Of a stretch of DNA of 64,000 bases, positions 27,436 through 36,017 are shown in pieces. The DNA is taken from NCBI GenBank assembly GCA_016713225.1, contig JADJPO010000001.1, positions 620,001-684,000 of the forward strand, read 5' to 3'. This DNA comes from Kineosporiaceae bacterium (GTDB taxonomy: Bacteria; Actinomycetota; Actinomycetes; Actinomycetales; Kineosporiaceae). Under the pieces are notes generated by a model. The model saw nothing but the letters and a program-made list of their open reading frames with translations. It ran no database searches and had not been told where the DNA came from. How positions within the stretch are numbered: the first letter of the stretch is position 1; every line of letters starts with the position of its first letter. A program made the translations under genes and the position numbers.

Positions 27436-28247
27436 GTATCCAGCGTCTGCAAGCACATTGGGGTTTCACCCGGATGCCGTTCGGCAGAAGCCTGGCCCCC
27501 TCGATGCTGCACCGCCACGACGGGCACGCCGAGGCCGTCGCCCGGATCGGTTGGTGCATCGAGCAACACGCCCTCGGTGTGATCACCGGCGAAGTCGGTG
27601 CCGGCAAGACCGTCGCCGTCCGCGCCGCCGCCGCCGGCCTCGACACCTCCCGGCACGTGGTGATCTACCTGCCCAACCCCTCGATCGGAGTGCGCGGCAT
27701 GCTGCACCACGTCGTATCCACGCTCGGGCAGACACCGAGTTTCTACACCGCCACGCTGGTCCCGCAAGCTGCCGCAGCTCTGGCAGCCGAACACGCTGAA
27801 CGTGGCCGCACCCCAGTCGTGATCTTCGACGAGGCGCACCTGCTCGACAACGCCCAACTCGAAGCCGTCCGGATGCTGACCAACCACGACATGGACTCCG
27901 GTGCGCCCTTCGCCGCGCTCCTGGTCGGACAGCCGACCCTGCGGCACCGGCTGCGCCTGGGCGTCCTGGCCGCACTGGACCAGCGGATCTCGGTCCGCTA
28001 CGCCCTGGCCGGGATGACCCCCACCGAGACCAGCGACTACATCACCCACCACGTCAAGATCGCCGGCCGCTCCGACACCCTGTTCAGCGATGACGCCATC
28101 ACCCTGATCCACAACGCCGCGCGCGGTTACCCCCGGGCAGTCAACAACCTCGCCGTCAACGCCCTCACCTCCGCGTTCGCACGCCAGAGCACGATCGTCG
28201 ACGAGAAAGCCGCCCGCATCGCGATCTCCGAAACCGGCGCCGACTGA
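27432..28247 (+). CDS. AAA+ ATPase of the transposon (TnsC/TniB/ExeA-like)
   Basis: This 271-residue ATPase has Walker A GEVGAGKTVAV near residue 55, Walker B VVIFDEAHLL near 133, and a sensor region with PTLRHRLRL and RISVRYAL. Such ATPases bind target DNA, activate the DDE transposase and give target immunity. The start ATGA overlaps the transposase stop. It is closest in form to the ExeA-like ATPases of actinobacterial elements. Confidence 0.92.
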   Translation: MSIQRLQAHWGFTRMPFGRSLAPSMLHRHDGHAEAVARIGWCIEQHALGVITGEVGAGKTVAVRAAAAGLDTSRHVVIYLPNPSIGVRGMLHHVVSTLGQTPSFYTATLVPQAAAALAAEHAERGRTPVVIFDEAHLLDNAQLEAVRMLTNHDMDSGAPFAALLVGQPTLRHRLRLGVLAALDQRISVRYALAGMTPTETSDYITHHVKIAGRSDTLFSDDAITLIHNAARGYPRAVNNLAVNALTSAFARQSTIVDEKAARIAISETGAD

Positions 28248-28312
28248 ACCCAGCCGCCCAGAAAACGATCGGCACCATCACCCCGCCGACCAACCCGGCG
28301 CCACACCGACCA

Positions 28313-28342
28313 AGGCCCCGTCCGCAACCAGCGGACGGGGCC
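28313..28342 (+). terminator. Strong hairpin after the transposon ATPase gene
   Basis: GGCCCCGTCCGC and its complement form a 12-bp stem with a five-base loop, followed by CTTCC. It should stop transcription of the transposon genes before the second CRISPR array. Confidence 0.8.
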
Positions 28343-28343
28343 C

Positions 28344-28408
28344 TTCCACAACAACTTCATCGGCATCCACAACAACGGCGTCATCGGCAAGATCAGCGAC
28401 GGTCAACA
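28344..28408. repeat. Right transposon end with transposase-binding boxes
   Basis: Read inward on the minus strand, TGCCGATG lies at positions 20-27 (28382-28389), the same distance as at the left end, and again at 44-51 (28358-28365). The outermost 14 bases match the left end. Confidence 0.7.
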
Positions 28409-30513
28409 CCCGCGCAGGCGGGGGTGATCCCTGGCCGACCTGAACCCCGTACCGAAGCGGGTCGTGCTCCCCGCGCAGGCGGGGGTGATCCCGTGATCGT
28501 GCGCGGCACCTCGGGCACCCCGGTGTGCTCCCCGCGCAGGCGGGGGTGATCCCAGCGTGCTCGGCCCGGCGTTCTCAGCCGTGGCGTGCTCCCCGCGCAG
28601 GCGGGGGTGATCCCCGGGTGGGGAGGCATTGACTGTGCCTGCCCTCGTGCTCCCCGCGCAGGCGGGGGTGATCCCGCGTCGGCGAACGCCTTGCCGATCA
28701 CGAGCGGGTGCTCCCCGCGCAGGCGGGGGTGATCCCCACCGACCTCAGGAGATGACCCACATGCCCGAGTGCTCCCCGCGCAGGCGGGGGTGATCCCGTG
28801 TTGAGTGCGTTGGAGCCGATCTCGGCGGCGTGCTCCCCGCGCAGGCGGGGGTGATCCGGTCGACATGGGCGACCCGGTTCGAGGAAGCGTGCTCCCCGCG
28901 CAGGCGGGGGGTGATCCCAGCCACGCGAGGCCGGCCACGGCCAGCAGGGACGTGCTCCCCGCGCAGGCGGGGGTGATCCCCTTCTGACCTGGCCCAGATA
29001 TTCAACTTCCGAGGTGCTCCCCGCGCAGGCGGGGGTGATCCCGTGACGTTCACGTAGTCGTTCGACCAGGCGTTGTGCTCCCCGCGCAGGCGGGGGTGAT
29101 CCCGCCCTCGGTGTCCAGCTCTGTGACGATGCCGCGTGCTCCCCGCGCAGGCGGGGGTGATCCCGGCTCGGCGTACACACTGGGCTCGGGCACCAAGTGC
29201 TCCCCGCGCAGGCGGGGGTGATCCCGGGCAGTCGAACCTGTTCAACGCGCGCGCCCTGTGCTCCCCGCGCAGGCGGGGGTGATCCCGGTGTCTGTGGTCG
29301 TCGACGATCCGAGTCCGTGCTCCCCGCGCAGGCGGGGTGATCCCAATCCGAGCCACGCGAGAGCAACAACGACAACGTGCTCCCCGCGCAGGCGGGGGTG
29401 ATCCCGCCGAGATTCTGCGCGTGACAGCGCAATCCGGGGTGCTCCCCGCGCAGGCGGGGGTGATCCCCGGCTGGAACGCGGTTCGGTACGCGCTGACCTC
29501 GTGCTCCCCGCGCAGGCGGGGGTGATCCCCATCCGGTACGACCTCGCCGCAGCACACTGAGTGCTCCCCGCGCAGGCGGGGGTGATCCCACGTGGGTTGT
29601 GCTCGGCCTCGTCCTACTAGGGTGCTCCCCGCGCAGGCGGGGGTGATCCCGGAACGCGCTACGCGTGGTCGATGGGGAAGCTGTGCTCCCCGCGCAGGCG
29701 GGGGTGATCCTGAATCGACCCATGACGTGACGCGGTCGCCGTTGTGCTCCCCGCGCAGGCGGGGGGTGATCCCCCCACTGACCACGGGAGACCCCATGCC
29801 TCACAGTGCTCCCCGCGCAGGCGGGGGTGATCCCGGGAAACCCTCCCTCCCCACCAAGGGGACTCCGTGCTCCCCGCGCAGGCGGGGGTGATCCCACCCA
29901 CAACCACAGCACGCTCAGCCAACCCACGTGCTCCCCGCGCAGGCGGGGGTGATCCCGCCGCGCCGCCGCGGCCGATCTGGTCGACCAGGTGCTCCCCGCG
30001 CAGGCGGGGGTGATCCCTGTTCCGTTCGGACCTGGTTCCGAACATGGCTGTGCTCCCCGCGCAGGCGGGGGTGATCCCGCGCCATGGCACTCACCATCAG
30101 GGAGATGAACGTGCTCCCCGCGCAGGCGGGGGTGATCCCAGCTCGAGCTGACGGAACCCGGCCTGCGGCCGGTGCTCCCCGCGCAGGCGGGGGTGATCCC
30201 GCCTGCAACAGGTTCACTCGGCGACACCCTCAGTGCTCCCCGCGCAGGCGGGGGTGATCCCTGACCTTGCCCTCGGCGCCCTCGGCGCCCTCGGCGACCT
30301 GGGTGCTCCCCGCGCAGGCGGGGGTGATCCCTGGTGGTGGGCACCGCATCAGGGCCGCGGCTAGTGCTCCCCGCGCAGGCGGGGGTGATCCCAGCTCCGC
30401 TCGATCAACGAGCTGGACTACAACGGTGCTCTCGCGCAGGCGGGGGTGATCCCACGATCGAGGGCGACCTCGCCAAGCCGTCGCCGTGCTCCCCGCGCAG
30501 ACGGGGTGATCCG
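28409..30513 (+). CRISPR. CRISPR array part 2: remnant of the split repeat plus 34 repeats
   Basis: The array opens with the 23 bases left of the split repeat (28409-28431) and continues with the same repeat and phase as part 1. I count 34 further repeat starts from 28464 to 30486. G-run variants occur at 28889, 29317 and 29744. The last two repeats (30426 and 30486) are degenerate, which marks the old, leader-distal end. One spacer (30262-30302) is 41 bases long because it holds three CCCTCGGCG units. Cut off from the leader by the transposon, this part may no longer be transcribed. Confidence 0.98.
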
Positions 30514-30579
30514 AGCGCAATCCAGGACCTGGTTCTTGCTGCGGCGAAGCGCCCTATGAGAGGAAGGCTTCGATTCACG

Positions 30580-30605
30580 GACTAACAAGATGGACTAGGT
30601 TAGTC
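30580..30605. promoter_or_regulatory. Operator-like inverted repeat before the VapB/Phd-like gene
   Basis: GACTAAC and GTTAGTC form a perfect 7-bp inverted repeat with a 12-base spacer, ending eight bases before the ATG. TAGGTT inside it is a possible -10 element. Antitoxins of this kind repress their own promoter. There is no clear ribosome binding site, so a leaderless mRNA is possible. Confidence 0.6.
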
Positions 30606-30612
30606 TGATCGG

Positions 30613-30852
30613 ATGGAGCGGATCGTCAAGGTGCACGAGGCGAAGACCAATCTGTCAGCCCTGCTGGCTGCGGTGGAGGACGGGGAAGAGATCGTCATCG
30701 CCCGCGGTGACACCCCGATCGCGCGCCTGGTCCCGCTGGCGCGGACCAAGGGGCGAGAACTCGGCTTCGTGCACTACCGGGTGCCGGAGAGCTTCTTCGA
30801 CCCGCTGCCGGACGATGAACTCGATCACTGGGAAGTCCCCTCTCGTGGCTGA
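30613..30852 (+). CDS. Phd/YefM-type antitoxin
   Basis: This 79-residue antitoxin has the Phd DNA-binding fold at the start (VKVHEAKTNLSALLAAVEDG, EEIVIARGDTPIARLVPL) and a C-terminal toxin-binding tail (FFDPLPDDELDHWEV). It should neutralise the PIN toxin encoded right after it. It overlaps the toxin start by eight bases. The pair lies at the right border of the CRISPR island. Confidence 0.9.
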   Translation: MERIVKVHEAKTNLSALLAAVEDGEEIVIARGDTPIARLVPLARTKGRELGFVHYRVPESFFDPLPDDELDHWEVPSRG

Positions 30853-31261
30853 GGCACCGAGCGCGCCGCCGCCAGCGGTACTGCTCGACACCCATGCCCT
30901 GCTGTGGGCACTGACCGATCCGTCGCGGCTGGGCTCGGCCGCACGTGCCGTGATCGAGGACTCGGCGACCCGCCTGGTCGTCTCCGCCGCCACGGCGTGG
31001 GAGCTCTCGACCAAGCACCGACTCGGACGCCTCCCGCAGGCCGACCCGTTGCTGGCCGCCTACTCGCGTCACGTGTCCCGCCTCGGCGCGCAGGAATTGC
31101 CGGTGACCTCCGAGCATGCGCTCCTGGCCGGCGCGCTCGACTGGGCTCACCGCGACCCGTTCGACCGCATGCTGGCGGCGCAATGCCTGCTCGAGTCGCT
31201 GTCGCTGGTCAGCTGCGACAGCGCCTTCAGTGAGGCAGGGATGGTGCCGCGGGGGTGGTGA
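30845..31261 (+). CDS. VapC-type PIN-domain toxin
   Basis: VapC toxins are RNases that cut tRNA or rRNA. The 138-residue protein has the PIN residues in LLDTHALLWAL (first Asp), SAATAWELSTKHRLG (Glu), and DWAHRDPFDRMLAAQ plus VSCDSAF (later acids). GTG 30845 is chosen because it starts just before the PIN fold and overlaps the antitoxin by eight bases. The 3' end overlaps the convergent nagA by 35 bases. Confidence 0.9.
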   Translation: MAEAPSAPPPAVLLDTHALLWALTDPSRLGSAARAVIEDSATRLVVSAATAWELSTKHRLGRLPQADPLLAAYSRHVSRLGAQELPVTSEHALLAGALDWAHRDPFDRMLAAQCLLESLSLVSCDSAFSEAGMVPRGW

Positions 31262-32391
31262 GCCACCGGCCGCGGTGCAGCACACGCCCCACGCCCGTCT
31301 CGGTGATCTCGACCAGATCGGCCGGCGACCCGATGGCGAGCTGGGGCACCGACAGGCCCAGCGCGCGGGCCGGGGTCGAGGTTGCGGCGCGCACCAGTTC
31401 GACCACCGGGACGCCGCGGCGCACCAGCCGACCGAACGCCTCGCCCACCGTCGTCGTGCTGCCTGCCAGCGCCCCCGCCGAGCCGTCTGAGGTGACCACC
31501 CGCGCCACGCCGTCCTGCACCCGCACCTGCGAGCCGGCCAACAGGTAGTCGCCGTCACCGAGTCCGGTGGCCGCCATGGCGTCCGAGATCAACGCCATCC
31601 GCCCCCGCCGCGGCCCGGACGACGTCGATCGCCTCGTCGGCCACGTGCTCGCCGTCCGCGATCACCTCGACGGTCAGCGTGGCATCGCTCAGGGCGACCC
31701 CGACCAGCCCCGGATCGCGGTGGTGCAGCGAGGGCATGCCGTTGTACAGGTGCGTGATCACCCGGGCACCGGCGTCCACAGCCGCATGCACGATGTCGGC
31801 CGGCGCCTGGCTGTGCCCCAGCGCGACGGTGACGCCGGCCTCGGTCAGGCGGCGAACGGCGTCCAGCGCCTCGGGCAATTCGGGCGCCAGGGTGACCATG
31901 CGGATCGTTCCGCCCGCGGCGTCCAGGGCCTGGTCGACCTCGGCCGGGGACGGCGTGCGCAGCAGCCGCGGGTCGTGGGCGCCGCAGCGGTGCACCGACA
32001 ACCACGGCCCCTCGAGGTGTACCCCGGCCAGGGTGCCGTCGTGCACCAGCGGGGCCAGCTCGCGCAGCCGATCGAGCAACGCCGGCAGCGGCATGGTGGC
32101 GATCGTGGCCACCAGCCGGGTGACCCCGAGCCGGGCGTGGTGGGCCAGGCCGGGAGCCGGATCTGTTGCCAGGGCTCCGAAATCCACCCCGTCGGCACCG
32201 TGGCAGTGCATGTCGAACAGACCCGGGACGGCGAGCTCGATCGTGGCCTCGGCCGGCCGGGGTGGCGCGCCGCTACCGCGGGCGACCACGCGTCCGTCGT
32301 CCAGCTGAAGCCAGACCGGTCCGTCGAAGGCGTCCTCGACCAACCGCTCGACAACGATGGATGAGGGCAGTGCTGCGGGCTCTGAACTCAC
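31227..32391 (-). pseudogene. nagA: N-acetylglucosamine-6-phosphate deacetylase NagA, one-base frameshift
   Basis: NagA deacetylates GlcNAc-6-phosphate in amino-sugar recycling. The first frame has FDMHCHGADGVDF (metal site HxH), LAGVHLEGPWLS, VTLAPE, VALGHSQA and HLYNGM. The second frame resumes at MALISDAMAATGLGDGDYLL, which carries the catalytic Asp. The switch is at the CCCCC run 31602-31606. The GTG at 32391 gives the start MSSEPAALPSS. The protein would have about 387 residues. It may be intact in reality if the run is misread. Its 3' end overlaps vapC. Confidence 0.85.
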
Positions 32392-32477
32392 GCTGGGCAC
32401 CCTAGTCCGGTAGGCCTGCCGGGCGGTTCTGATGCCCAGGTAGTGCGCTCGCGGAGCGAAACGGGCAGGATGCAACC

Positions 32478-33824
32478 GTGAACCGCACGTGGTGGTGCGC
32501 CCACGCCTGGTTGCCCAAGGGCCCGGCCGCTGGGGTGAGGATCAGTTCCGGCACGGACGGAACGATCACTGCCGTCGAGACGGACACCCAGGCCCAGCCG
32601 GGCGACACGCAGCTCGACCTGCTCGTTCTTCCCGGGTTCGCCAATACCCACTCTCATGCCTTCCACCGCGCGCTGCGCGGTCGTACCCACACCGACGGTG
32701 GCACCTTCTGGACCTGGCGCGACCGGATGTATGCGCTGGCCGACCGGCTCACCCCCGATACCTACTGCGAGTTGGCCACCGCGGTCTTCTCCGAGATGGT
32801 GCTGTCGGGTGTCACCTGCGTCGGCGAGTTCCACTATCTGCACCACGGCCCGGGGGGCGCCCGATACGGCGAGCCCAACGCCATGGGCGAGGCATTGCGC
32901 GAGGCCGCCGCGCGCGCGGGTCTGCGCATGACGCTGCTCGACACCTGTTACCTGCGTGGTGGCATCGACGTCCCGCTCGAGGGCGTGCAGCGCCGGTTCG
33001 ACGACGGGGACGCCGAGAGCTGGGCGATGCGGGTGAGCGAGCTGGCCGACGGTGACAGCTTCCGGGTGGCGGCGGCGGTGCACTCGGTGCGCGCCGTCCC
33101 GGTCGACGAGCTGTCGGTGATCGTCGAGGCCGACGTGGGGGAGGACGGCTCACCGCGGCCGCTGCACGTGCACCTGTCGGAGCAGCCGGCCGAGAACGCG
33201 TCCTGCCTGGCGGCCTACGGTCGCACCCCCACCCAGCTGCTGGCCGACCACGGGGTGCTGGGTTCGGCCACCACGGCGGTGCACGCCACGCATCTGTCGG
33301 CCGAGGACATCGTGCTGATGGGCGCCTCACAGACCACGGCCTGCATCTGCCCCAGTACCGAGCAGGATCTGGCGGACGGCATCGGTCCCGCGCGCGAACT
33401 GGCCGACGCCGGGGCGCCGATCGCGTTGGGCACCGATCAGCACGTGATGATCGACATGATCGCCGAGTCGCGGATGCTGGAGATGCACGAACGCCTGGCC
33501 TCCGGACGTCGCGGCCGATTCTCGGTCGAGGAGCTGGTCACCTCGCTGACCTCGGCGGGGCATGCCGCGCTGGGCTGGCCCGAGGCCGGGCGGATCGAGG
33601 TCGGGTCGTTGTGCGACCTGGTCGGCGTCCGGCTCGATTCGTTGCGCACGTCGGGCGCACTGCCCGGCCAGATCCCGATGGTCGCTTCGGCCAGTGACGT
33701 CGACACCGTGGTCGTGGGCGGGCGCACCGTGGTCGAGGACGGGCGTCACCTGCCGCTGCGAGCCTCCGGCGGCGTCCCGCGGGCGCTGACGCGCGCCATC
33801 GCCCGGGCCTGGGGCGAGGCCTGA
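32478..33824 (+). CDS. hutF: Formimidoylglutamate deiminase HutF
   Basis: HutF converts N-formimidoylglutamate to N-formylglutamate and ammonia. The 448-residue amidohydrolase has LPGFANTHSHAFHRALRG (metal HxH), GEFHYLHH, LHVHLSEQPAEN, VHATHLSAEDI and LGTDQHVMIDM. These match the HutF branch rather than imidazolonepropionase or guanine deaminase. The start is GTG 32478. It belongs with hutH, hutU and the AllC-like gene 21 kb upstream, from which it is separated by the CRISPR island. Confidence 0.94.
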   Translation: MNRTWWCAHAWLPKGPAAGVRISSGTDGTITAVETDTQAQPGDTQLDLLVLPGFANTHSHAFHRALRGRTHTDGGTFWTWRDRMYALADRLTPDTYCELATAVFSEMVLSGVTCVGEFHYLHHGPGGARYGEPNAMGEALREAAARAGLRMTLLDTCYLRGGIDVPLEGVQRRFDDGDAESWAMRVSELADGDSFRVAAAVHSVRAVPVDELSVIVEADVGEDGSPRPLHVHLSEQPAENASCLAAYGRTPTQLLADHGVLGSATTAVHATHLSAEDIVLMGASQTTACICPSTEQDLADGIGPARELADAGAPIALGTDQHVMIDMIAESRMLEMHERLASGRRGRFSVEELVTSLTSAGHAALGWPEAGRIEVGSLCDLVGVRLDSLRTSGALPGQIPMVASASDVDTVVVGGRTVVEDGRHLPLRASGGVPRALTRAIARAWGEA

Positions 33825-33832
33825 GCACCAAC

Positions 33833-33929
33833 CTGCTCATGCTCCGCAGGTGACGCTCAACGTGGCATGTAAAGGTTTCCATCCGCTCCTCTGCGGAGTA
33901 TGAGCGGTCACCCGCGGAGCATGAGCGGG
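33833..33929. repeat. Three copies of a 17-bp unit CTGCGGAGCATGAGCAG
   Basis: Copies lie at 33833-33849 (minus), 33891-33907 and 33912-33928 (plus). The first and third form an inverted repeat of 19 bases with one mismatch. The 166-base gap between hutF and the lyase holds nothing else obvious. Confidence 0.65.
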
Positions 33930-33990
33930 TTGGCTGGGGTGTGACCGGCGCGACGTGGCGAGGGTCGGCCGGGCACCTAGGCTGAGCGCC

Positions 33991-35055
33991 ATGCGGCCTG
34001 CCAAGGACTTCTTTCGTGCGCTTGCGGTTGGTGCCCCGCAGCCCCTGCGCGAGATCCCGTTCCGACCCTCTCGAATGATCCACTTCTTCGACCCGTCGAA
34101 CGCCAAGATGGCGGCGAAGGTGCCGGAGATGACCTCGAAGGTCGACGTGCTGCTCGGCAATCTCGAGGACGCCGTCAAGGCGGACAACAAAGAGGCCGCG
34201 CGCGCCGGGCTGGTGGCCATCGCGGCGTCCACCGACTTCGGTGACACCCAGTTGTGGACCCGGATCAACGCGCTCGACTCGCCCTGGGTGCTCGATGACC
34301 TGACCACGCTGATCCCGGCCATCGGGCACAAGCTCGACGTGGTCATGGTGCCCAAGGTCGAGGGCGCCGAGGACATCCACTACGTCGACCGGCTGCTGGC
34401 CCAGCTCGAGGCCAAGGCCGGGCTCACCCGGCCGATCTTGATCCACGCGATTCTCGAGACGGCCCGCGGCGTGGCCAACGTCGAGGAGATCTGTGGTGCC
34501 AGCCCGCGGATGCAGGGTCTCTCGCTCGGTCCGGCGGACCTGGCCGCCAACCGCCGGATGAAGACCACGCGGGTCGGCGGCGGTCACCCCGGGTACCTGG
34601 TGCGCGAGGACCCGCCGGTGCTGGACGACGGCGCCGTGGGATACCAGGCCGACCGCACCGTGTTCCAGCAGGACCTGTGGCACTACACCATCGCGCGCAT
34701 GGTCGATGCCTGCGCCTCGAACGGCATCTACGCGTACTACGGACCGTTCGGGGACATCAAGGACGTCGTCGCCTGTGAGGACCAGTTCCGCAATGCCTTC
34801 CTGCTCGGCTGTGTCGGGGCGTGGAGCCTGCACCCGGTGCAGATCGAGATCGCCAAGAAGGTGTTCTCGCCCGCCCCGGACGACGTGGCACACGCCCTGC
34901 GCGTGATCGAGGCGATGGGTGACGGCAGCGGCGCGGTGATGCTCGACGGGCGGATGGAGGACGACGCCTCGTGCAAGCAGTGCCAGGTGATGGTCGATCT
35001 GGCCCGTGCCCTCGCGGCGCGCGATCCGGAACTCGCTGCTGCGTACGGCTTCTGA
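33991..35055 (+). CDS. HpcH/HpaI-family lyase, malyl-CoA lyase-like
   Basis: This 354-residue protein is in the HpcH/HpaI aldolase/citrate lyase beta family, in the longer branch related to L-malyl-CoA/beta-methylmalyl-CoA lyases. Evidence is the N-terminal SRMIHFFDPSNAKMA, the acidic LLGNLEDAVKADNK, MVPKVEGAED, and GLSLGPADLAANRRMKTTRVGGGHPGY. These enzymes cleave or make malyl-CoA-type thioesters using Mg2+. ATG 33991 lies about 12 bases after TAGGCT, which suggests a leaderless mRNA. The next gene is a shorter member of the same family, 28 bases away, and probably co-expressed. Confidence 0.85.
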   Translation: MRPAKDFFRALAVGAPQPLREIPFRPSRMIHFFDPSNAKMAAKVPEMTSKVDVLLGNLEDAVKADNKEAARAGLVAIAASTDFGDTQLWTRINALDSPWVLDDLTTLIPAIGHKLDVVMVPKVEGAEDIHYVDRLLAQLEAKAGLTRPILIHAILETARGVANVEEICGASPRMQGLSLGPADLAANRRMKTTRVGGGHPGYLVREDPPVLDDGAVGYQADRTVFQQDLWHYTIARMVDACASNGIYAYYGPFGDIKDVVACEDQFRNAFLLGCVGAWSLHPVQIEIAKKVFSPAPDDVAHALRVIEAMGDGSGAVMLDGRMEDDASCKQCQVMVDLARALAARDPELAAAYGF

Positions 35056-35083
35056 GCAATCCGCACCCCCCAAGGAGAGTGTC

Positions 35084-35959
35084 GTGACCGACCCCAGTCT
35101 CACCCCGCGCCGCAGCGTGCTCTACATGCCGGGTGCCAACGAGCGTGCGCTCGAGAAGGCCAAGGCGTTGGACGCCGACGCGCTGATCCTCGATCTCGAG
35201 GACTCGGTCGCCCCGGACGCCAAAGCCGATGCTCGCGAACGGGTCTGCGTCGCGGCGTCCTCGGGGGAGTACGGCCGCAAGGAACTCACCATCCGGGTGA
35301 ACGGACTCGACACCGAGTGGTTCGCCGATGACATCGCGGCGGCCTCGGCGGCCGGGCCGGGCGGGATCGTCGTCCCCAAGGTGTCGTCGGTGGCCGACGT
35401 CCGCACCATCGAGGCCGCGATGGACAAGGCCGGCGCGCCCGACCACACGTTCATCTGGGCCATGGTCGAGACCCCGGTGGCGATGTTGCACTGCGAAGAG
35501 ATCGCCGCGGCGTCCGAGCGGCTGGCGGTCTTGGTGATGGGCACCAACGACCTGGCCAAGGAGCTCCGCGCCGAGCACGTCCCGGGTCGTCAGCCGTTGC
35601 TGACCGGCCTCGGCCTGTGTCTGCTGGCGGCCCGCGCCACCGGCAAGGCGATTCTCGACGGGGTCTACAACGACGTGAAGAACGCCGAGGGCTTCGCCGC
35701 CGAGTGTCGCCAGGGCGTCGAGATGGGCTTCGACGGCAAGACCCTGATCCACCCGGGCCAGATCGGGCCGTGCAACGAGGCGTGGGCGCCGTCCGAAGCC
35801 GCAGTCGAGGATGCCCGCGCCCTGATCGCGACCTTCGAGGCGGCGATCGCCGAGGGCAAGGGCGTCGTCGTCCACAACGGTCGCATGGTCGAGAACCTCC
35901 ACGTCGACACCGCCCGCCGTACCCTCGCGTTCCACGCCGCCATCACCGCCACCCCCTGA
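35084..35959 (+). CDS. CitE-like lyase (HpcH/HpaI family)
   Basis: This 291-residue TIM-barrel protein has the CitE-type features RRSVLYMPGANERALEKA, ALILDLEDSVAPDAK, GIVVPKVSS, AMVETPVAMLHCEEI and LVMGTNDLAKELRAE. The C-terminal GFDGKTLIHPGQI is the usual family ending. It probably acts on a malyl- or citramalyl-type CoA thioester together with the preceding longer paralogue. GTG 35084 has AAGGAGAG upstream. The exact substrate cannot be read from sequence. Confidence 0.87.
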   Translation: MTDPSLTPRRSVLYMPGANERALEKAKALDADALILDLEDSVAPDAKADARERVCVAASSGEYGRKELTIRVNGLDTEWFADDIAAASAAGPGGIVVPKVSSVADVRTIEAAMDKAGAPDHTFIWAMVETPVAMLHCEEIAAASERLAVLVMGTNDLAKELRAEHVPGRQPLLTGLGLCLLAARATGKAILDGVYNDVKNAEGFAAECRQGVEMGFDGKTLIHPGQIGPCNEAWAPSEAAVEDARALIATFEAAIAEGKGVVVHNGRMVENLHVDTARRTLAFHAAITATP

Positions 35960-35975
35960 CACCGAGAGAGCGGGA

Positions 35976-35999
35976 ACTGTACCGTCCAGACGGTACAGT
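35976..35999. promoter_or_regulatory. TetR operator
   Basis: ACTGTACCGT-CCAG-ACGGTACAGT is a perfect 10-bp inverted repeat with a four-base centre, ending 18 bases before the TetR start. TACAGT at its right edge can be the -10 element, so binding would block transcription. Confidence 0.8.
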
Positions 36000-36017
36000 C
36001 GGTGATAGCCTCCCGGC

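Larger units (their letters stand above)
24959..28408 (+). mobile_element. 3450-bp TnsB/TnsC-type transposon inserted in a CRISPR repeat
   Basis: The element begins TGTTGACCGTCGCT and ends with the complement AGCGACGGTCAACA, so it has 14-bp terminal inverted repeats with TG…CA tips. The six bases CCCGCG are found on both sides (24953-24958 and 28409-28414) and form a perfect target duplication. Removing the element and one copy restores an exact repeat. Inside are a zinc-ribbon/helix-turn-helix protein, a DDE transposase and an AAA ATPase, all on the plus strand. The gene set and ends place it near the Tn7/Tn552/Tn5053/Mu group. The intact genes and duplication suggest recent insertion. Confidence 0.95.

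Noticed and set aside
24959..28408. CRISPR-associated transposon (guide-RNA-directed CAST)
   Set aside because: The element carries no cas gene, no TniQ and no own array; it only sits inside the host array.
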